The notes below the pieces were generated by a model, which was not told where the DNA came from, ran no database searches, and saw nothing but the letters and a program-made list of their open reading frames with translations. The translations under genes and the position numbers were made by a program. 64,000 bases of DNA, taken from contig NC_045142.1 in assembly GCF_008831285.2 (NCBI RefSeq), positions 22,939,300 through 23,003,299 on the forward strand. Reading direction: 5' to 3'. Positions 57,801 through 64,000 of the stretch are shown piece after piece (the stretch's first letter is position 1; each line of letters begins with the position of its first letter). The DNA comes from Nymphaea colorata (Eukaryota; Streptophyta; Magnoliopsida; Nymphaeales; Nymphaeaceae).

Positions 57801-60530
57801 TTCTCAGCAATGAAGAAGTAGCATGTGTCAATTTGCAAGTCAATCACTTGACCTGATCTTCCAGCTTTTAGGGTTTCCCCACTGTACTCAATGCTTACCT
57901 GGGTACTCCTCGGGTACGGTACGGGTACGGGTACGGCCCTGGGTACGGCCCTAGTCCAAAGTCCAAAGTTGTCCAGTTTTTGAGTTGAAAATTAAAAATC
58001 CCCCTCTTTTTTTGTTTCCTTTTTCACTCTAAACCTTTCTTGTACATAGTTCCTCACAACTTTTCATTTAAAATCTTCCATACAATGTTTCGAAAATCCA
58101 TTCCTTCTCTATAACTTGACTCTTCGATAATAGTGTGAGCCATAACCAAAGCGATGTCAATATATCTTAAAAGCATGACCTATTGCTCCTTCTAATCTTG
58201 ATGATGCGACGAAGAATCAAGAAAGCTGATATATTTGTATGTTAATTACTTCCATACTGCATTTTGTAAATATATTATTCATTTTGAAATTTTTTGACAT
58301 ATATATATATGTCTGCGTGTGTGTACGGCCGTACCCCCGCACCCAAATTTTTTGAAAATGGTCCGTACCAGTACCAGCACCGGTACCCGTACCCACACCC
58401 GTACCCGTACCTATGTGACATAGATGCTTACATTAATATGTCCAAATGTGCAGCCAAGCATTTCTGAAGTTAATGGCATATCTGCATGGTGATGTTAAAT
58501 ATATGTATAGGGTGAGCCAGGCCTGTATCCTTGGCAGCCCATGCTACAGCATTACCAAATATGATCTATTAAAAAGCTGATCTGGGAAAGGGTTCAAATA
58601 CCAAGTCCAACCTAACCTACACGTACTGGGCTAGGTTGCCTGGCATCTTGGTCTGTCCTTGTTTATCTTCTGAGATGCACTGGCCATTGAGCCTTTTTGT
58701 AGGTTAAGGGGTGTGGAGGCCCCTTCTTGTTGTAGTGATTGATGGGGCCGTTGACACTATGAAGATCTTGTGTTTGTTTGAGTACTTGATACTTTTGAAG
58801 GCTTCTGGAGATCCCATCCATGGAAATGCCCAACCACCTGTAACAGTTCAGACTTTTCTTTTGAAATGACAAACATGCTTTCTTCTACTACTTCTTCAGT
58901 TACTTGCTCTTTAGTATGAAGCCTGAGAAATGTAGCCTGTAGTCCTGATTTTTCTGCTGTTGTTTTGGTGATACTGGTAGTGTTTTATGGTGTCATTGAC
59001 TCTGATGCAATAAGTCATGCATTGCCATCATTTTCTGGAAGATCTAATTCCTCTTTGCTTGTTGGTTGCTCTTAGCAATCAGATGATTTGTATCTTCCAA
59101 TGTTATAAAAAGCGTAGCGTATCGCGTATCGGTCAGGCCGACCTATACGCCGTATCGTAATGTATCGCAAACGTAGCGTATCGTAAAATTAAATTTTTAA
59201 TTTTAAAAAATATTTAAAAAATCATTAAAAACTGAAAAAATAAACAAAAAATCAGAAATAAAGAAAAATGTATTCAAATATAAAAAGGATCATCATACAT
59301 AAGGAACATTCATGTGTGTCAACAACACATTCAAAAATAAAAAATCAAATATTCAAAATAACATAATAAGCATCCATCACAATTTTAAACTTGAAAATTT
59401 TATAGAATCTTAGGATTTAGAGTCTTAAGACTTGGAGTTTTAGGACTTTTAGATTACATCGCAATTTTATAAGTTCAAAACATATAGTTATTATCTTTCA
59501 TGATTCCACGATAATATCTCCCAAATTGATGAATCCTCGGTTATGTTTGATGAAAATGGGCAAAATCTCTCTCTCCTACGTCTATTGGAGTCTTTAAATA
59601 CAAGAAGAGAAGGGGGGGGGGAGTGTTAAAGAATTTTGTGTTTTAACTCGTATCGTACGATACGGGGGTGTATCACCTGTATCGTACGATACGGGCGATA
59701 CGCTTACGATACACGAGCGTATCGTGTATTGTAAGCGTACTGTATAGGTTTTCTAAACCTATACGATCTGTATCGTACGATACAGATAACATTGGTGTCT
59801 TCAACATCTTCAAATCTATGTTGGATTATGGTCCCTAAGTTGTTTCACTTGAAGTTGCACATCTTCTTTGGTAGTGCTTGTGGGACTTGTGTCACCAGTT
59901 CAACTGATCCAGTATATCACATGCCTCCAAGTTTCACATTCTTTTAACCTTAGCGCTGAAGTATCTGAACTTGTTTCAGAAGTTTTTGTGGCAGATGTTC
60001 CTATACCATGGTCTTCCAAGTTTTGTCTTTATCATCTGCTGACAAGTTTTAACTGTATTTCCAGGTTCAGGAAAGATTTGAATCCCTCAAGAAACGGAAA
60101 ATTGGAGGAAGCTTTACTGAGCAAGGTAGTTTGTCCAGAATTGTTGTTTTGCGTCTGAATTTTCTGTGGTGAACTCATCCTAATATTTCTTTATTATTAC
60201 TGTTATTGTTATTATTGGAACTTGTTAACTGACCTATATTGTATGATAGATTTGGATGCTAGAATATTGAAACAACAGCAAGAGGAAGAAGAAAGAAAGA
60301 GGGAACGCAGGGAAAGGAAGAAGGAAAAGAAAGTATGCATGATATGGCTTAGAAATTATAATAAATCATTGTGCATCCTTTATCGTGTAAAACTTTTAAG
60401 CTGTTACGTTGATTTTTTATTTTTTTTTGGATTTTAGAAGGAAAAGGCTGCAGAGGATGAACCTGAAGAGGATGCGGATATTGCAGCTATGATGGGATTT
60501 GGTGGCTTCCGGTCATCTAAGAAATCGTAA
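54822..60530 (+). CDS. SNU23: U4/U6.U5 tri-snRNP zinc-finger protein SNU23/ZMAT2
   Basis: SNU23 (human ZMAT2) is a matrin-type zinc-finger component of the tri-snRNP, acting in the nucleus at spliceosome activation. Ten exons join in frame to 204 aa: 54822-54842, 54975-55055, 55171-55198, 55342-55424, 56219-56251, 57340-57418, 57495-57547, 60065-60125, 60250-60332 and 60438-60530. Motifs are [48 protein letters not shown], the finger C87-x2-C90-x12-H103-x5-H109 followed by [15 protein letters not shown], a charged helix, and the family ending [11 protein letters not shown] then SSKKS. Intron 3 begins GCAAGT and ends CAG, a GC-AG intron that frame requires. Intron 7 (2.5 kb) holds two hAT-like elements. 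Identity is firm. Confidence 0.96.
57899..58423 (+). mobile_element. hAT-like element with GGGTACGG repeats (SNU23 intron 7)
   Basis: Exact 8-bp target duplication ATGCTTAC at 57891-57898 and 58424-58431. Termini CTGGGTACTCCTCGGGTACG and the inverse of CTATGTCACATAGGTACGG share CT and GGTACGG words. GGGTACGG repeats crowd both ends. The 525-bp interior is AT-rich and non-coding. A fragment of the same family lies in the ERDJ3B intron at 46500. Confidence 0.8.
59098..59794 (+). mobile_element. hAT-like element with GTATCGTACGATAC repeats (SNU23 intron 7)
   Basis: Termini CAATGTTATAAAAAGCG and the inverse of CAATGTTATCTGTATCG. Flanks are GTATCTTC (59090-59097) and GTGTCTTC (59795-59802), an 8-bp duplication with one mismatch. 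Subterminal TATCGTACGATAC palindromes and CGTATCG words fill about 80 bases on the left and 160 on the right. The middle is AT-rich and non-coding; a GGGGGGGGG tract lies near 59611-59621. Confidence 0.8.
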
Positions 60531-62334
60531 AAGTTACCAGATTGTGAAGTCGCAATGCTGTAATATTGAACTTGTTGAAATCAATTTTTGTTATTTGAAA
60601 AAAAATATTCCTCGTTTGGAAAGGTTGTGTTGATTAGTAATAGAAAAGTTGTCAGCCTATTAGCAGCCTGTCAAATTTTGTTCACTTTTTTTTTTTTCTG
60701 TACCTACTTTTTCCTGCTTAGGAAGACCGTTTATATTTTATATGGATTTTTCTTCGGATAGAAAACCATTCTTGGAGTGGAAGAACTGGCCATTTAACTT
60801 GCACTGCATACGATACTCCGTCGGTGTAAAGCTCTTGCGATGAACCTCTAGGAAATCAGTGCAAAACTGTGGTCATAGTGAAATCCTTCTTGCAGTTTAT
60901 CTGATGTGGTTGGTAGAAAGAAGCCTATTTAGATATTTCAGTTGCTGGGCTTTCAGACCTGAGTGAAGAGAGAATCTGTATGATAGCTGGAGCTTATCCT
61001 AAATTAGGTAGTTCACATCTTTTTGCAGTGTCTTCAAGGTAGGAAGGTTTGATATTTCTTAACGAATAAATGCCATGCAAGAGTTAGGTCAGGGGCTGAT
61101 ATTCAGAATCCTTTCGGTGCTTGGTGGAAAGTCTCATTTCAAAGAAAATGAACACAAAGTGTGTTGGGGGTTGTCTTTGGAATATTTTGGTAGATTAGAA
61201 ATGAGTCATTCTATTAATCATACCCATGATCGCAATAGAAAATCGAGCACGGGCTAGTCACAAAGAAAGAATTTTAGATCCAACATGGACTCCTGATCAG
61301 GTGGAATGAAATCAGATTCTGGCTGGAATTTGGTTTCTGTCCCAAGTCAGAAGAAGAATCTGTCTAAAATATTGTATAACATTCGAAATGCTTCGGTTGA
61401 TAAGAGGACAAATCTCATTGTTTATTTAGCACCTGACTGATTAAGGAAACAGGTTCTCATTGAATCTGATAGAATCCTTGTTGAAGCGGCCCAAGTTTTT
61501 TAGGAAGTTTTATTCCGTAATCAGATGAAGTTAGCTCTAGCAATCATCCACCGACCCATCTTCCGCTTGGCCGGCCAGTTCAAAGCAACAAGTTCGGTAA
61601 AAAAAATGCATCCTTCTATACAACCTGTTAGTCCTGTACTTAAACCCAACTATAAATAATAATAATAATAATAAAAAACTCCTACTTACATGCATATGCA
61701 CGATTGGTCGACAAACTTTGTGTTAAAGCCAAGGACGCGCTAAGAACCTCACCATAGATGAGCCCAGACTCAATCGCTGGGTGATGATCTATTGAGAAAG
61801 AATCCTAAGCTACATCAGGAGGATTAGCACTTGATCAATATCATATCCACCACACAATCCGTTTCAAGCTATTAATCTGCAATTCCAGATGGTATAAAGA
61901 GGAAGATCATTGTTAGTTACACCCATGCCAATCCTGACTAGTTTAAGTACAGTTCTCCCCATGGGTCACTATTCTCTGTTAAAGGTGAAATCATCATTAT
62001 CGATACCTCAAGGGATCTGACGGAAACTGCAGCATGATCTAGCGCAAGTTCACAACCTCATTTATACTGAGGCAAATGTAATAGCTAGAAACATTGTTAA
62101 GAAAATATGTTTCAGTGAGAATAACAGTGTTTCACTTTAGGTTGTTGACTGCAGAAGGCGGCAATACAGTTGAATATTAACTGTACAAGATGCAAGCGAG
62201 CATGAGAGGCATTGTGAGATGCAACCGAGCATGAGAGAGGTAATCTGAAAAGGGAAGTGCCGATTGCTGAGATATTTTACTACTGGCGTAACAGGATGAA
62301 GTATAAGCAAACAACTCTCAGTCACACATGCATG
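60531..62334. other. Convergent intergenic region of SNU23 and TAF13
   Basis: Contains the two 3' UTRs. No other coding exon was recognised; the frame at 61075-61257 has no motif. A (TAA)n tract is at 61656-61674. Two GCGAGCATGAGAG / CCGAGCATGAGAG words repeat at 62196 and 62225. Confidence 0.5.
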
Positions 62335-63845
62335 TCAATCAATGGTCGCCAGTTTCTCCTCATCAACTTCAAAAGCTTTCCGGGCCTGCTTAAGCTCCTC
62401 ATTCATGGAGAGCAGTTCTGTACATCTGTGGAGTTTAGGCGTGTCCTGCTCCAAAAAAAAAAAAAGAAAAAGAAAAAAAGTCATGTCACCTACTAAGATC
62501 GTATCTCAGAGAGTAACTGTTCAACTCAAGTCTAACTCATATACAAGGCAAGCACTGTAATGGCATTAAATGAAAAAATCAAGATTAACACAGAAAAAAC
62601 TCATGCCTGTCATGTAAGGGTTAATCCATTTTAGAGGCAAAGCCACAAAACCAGTATACTCTCTTGGTTTTTATGCTCCCATTTATAAAACATGAAAGGG
62701 TGTTACAGTCTCACTTATAAGCATATTCTTGCAAGCATGGATAGAACATTACAGTCTAGTAGTTTCACAACACTTTAGATAATATAACTGCAACTTGAAC
62801 TAATGATTTCCTCACTTGAAGGTAACAAAGACACAACGTGGCCTTCAAGGGAACTCAACTAGGTAATGTTTTCCCAGTGTGAAAAATTAGCCCATGGCAC
62901 AACATTTTCTTAGGGAATTGATGCGCAGTCAAAGCCTTGTATAACAAAATGATAAAGATGGAAGACTACTGACCTTACGAATCAAAAACAAGAAATCCTC
63001 TGTCAAAAGTTTTCCTCTTTTTGATGCAACAACCTGGGCTTTATGCACCTGATATGTTACCGAAAGCATAAGCAGAGAGATGACCAGTTGAGAACACAAT
63101 GCAAAAGAGAGCATAAATCTAATTTAGAGAACTTATTCAACTCTAGATTATTCGTTCCAACGGCACACATGATATTAATATGCCATGCAAGTTATATGGG
63201 CTTTATATGGTATAAGAGCAGGAAGTATAAACGATACTGCTTAATTTGAAGGAAAAATTCAGCATGAGAAAGGGTACCTGCAACTATCCTATAATGAGAA
63301 AGCAGATGCTTCCCCAAGGCAAATAAGTTGCCACGTCTGTAAAATCCAAGTAATAATGAAAATGAAGCTTAAAGCAAACCTGGTAGCAAACAAAATCTTA
63401 CCATATCGGTGATATACTCAACAACTATGTCCTCAACTAGGGCAACAGTTTCTGGAAGGGGCTGCAGCCAATTAAATGTCAAAATCAGTTCATAGTTGCA
63501 AGAAATTACATAAGGAAACACTTAGAAACACCACAAGTAAAAGAGCCATTTTTTTACTGAAACTCATCATTATACATGTCCATACAATGACCATGAGGTA
63601 TTCCACGCCCCGAAAACAAGAAACATGACAATAATCCTTAAAGTATGCAAAGACATCTTCGGCCAATGCATAGTAAACCAAGCACTTGACATGCCAATTT
63701 CAGCATCTGCCTATTGTGCTGGCTGCTTTTCATATTTGGTTTTGATTCAATTCAGAATTTTGAAGAAAAAATATGAAAACTAAATTTTTCATGAGAGAGA
63801 ACCATACATTAGGATCATCCCCAAAGCCGTACATCATGTGCTGCA
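62335..63845 (-). CDS. TAF13: TFIID subunit TAF13, 5' end beyond the window
   Basis: TAF13 is a histone-fold subunit of TFIID, pairing with TAF11 in the general RNA polymerase II initiation complex. Four exons are visible on the minus strand: 63845-63808, 63461-63402, 63048-62974 and 62445-62335, all GT/AG. They read LQHMMYGFGDDPN, PLPETVALVEDIVVEYITDM, VHKAQVVASKRGKLLTEDFL to LIRK, and DTPKLHRCTELLSMNEELKQ to KLATID-stop. The first visible exon starts in phase 2, so the MS...LFQKE-type first exon lies upstream, beyond 64000; nothing matching it is in 63846-64000. The third exon contains the histone-fold core with GKLLTEDFLFLIRK. Partial gene, identity firm. Confidence 0.95.
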
Positions 63846-64000
63846 CTGCAAAACAATTAACAGAACAATTCCATTTTGAATCACAGATAAAAGTATAGCA
63901 GACTATTCTCAAGCTATTAAATGATCACGCTTTTCCAAGTTGAAGTGAAATGATTCCATTCATAGATAAGAATAGGACAAGCTTCATCAAGATTCTCTTA

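Overview
The window is nuclear DNA from a flowering plant. It is AT-rich and full of microsatellites and small transposons. The genes carry many short introns, and the gene content is plant-type: an R2R3-MYB of the flavonol subgroup, ERDJ3B, RPA14/RPA3, SNU23/ZMAT2 and TAF13. I could not fix the species. Most real genes are split into exons, so nearly all single-frame ORFs here are fragments. I rebuilt the genes by joining exons at visible GT/AG (once GC/AG) sites and checking frame and family motifs.

Region 1 (1-21125) is a complex segmental duplication. Positions 1-2440 recur in direct orientation at 17714-21125. Between them lie the two arms of a large inverted duplication: 2577-3090 matches the reverse of 7768-8335, and 3195-6782 matches the reverse of 12303-16078. 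Each arm carries RPA3 and a DUF4602/C1orf131-like gene. The minus-strand copies (RPA3 at 7447-8200, DUF4602-like at 12346-14648) read through. The plus-strand copies are dead: deletion, frameshift, lost splice sites, lost last exon. A junction at 3095-3193 is stitched from 16-33 bp snippets of the intact RPA3 neighbourhood. The intact RPA3 has a 5' UTR intron and two mirror-image E2F-type sites upstream. A copia remnant sits inside the second direct copy.

Region 2 (21.8-28.2 kb) holds repeat-derived sequence and a complete three-exon R2R3-MYB gene on the minus strand. Region 3 (28.2-44.1 kb) has no gene I can defend. It holds microsatellites, a dispersed repeat family, foldback elements and a datable nest: a Harbinger-type element inserted exactly at the edge of an older hAT-type element, both with target-site duplications.

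Region 4 (44.1-64 kb) is gene-rich. ERDJ3B (minus, 10 exons, 342 aa) has a non-autonomous LTR retrotransposon in one intron and a perfect CCAAT-N9-CCACG ER-stress element upstream. SNU23/ZMAT2 (plus, 10 exons, 204 aa) uses a GC-AG intron and hosts two hAT-like elements, each with an 8-bp target duplication, in one intron. TAF13 (minus) is complete at its 3' end but its first exon lies beyond the window. SNU23 and TAF13 converge. ERDJ3B and SNU23 diverge from a 2.3-kb intergenic stretch.
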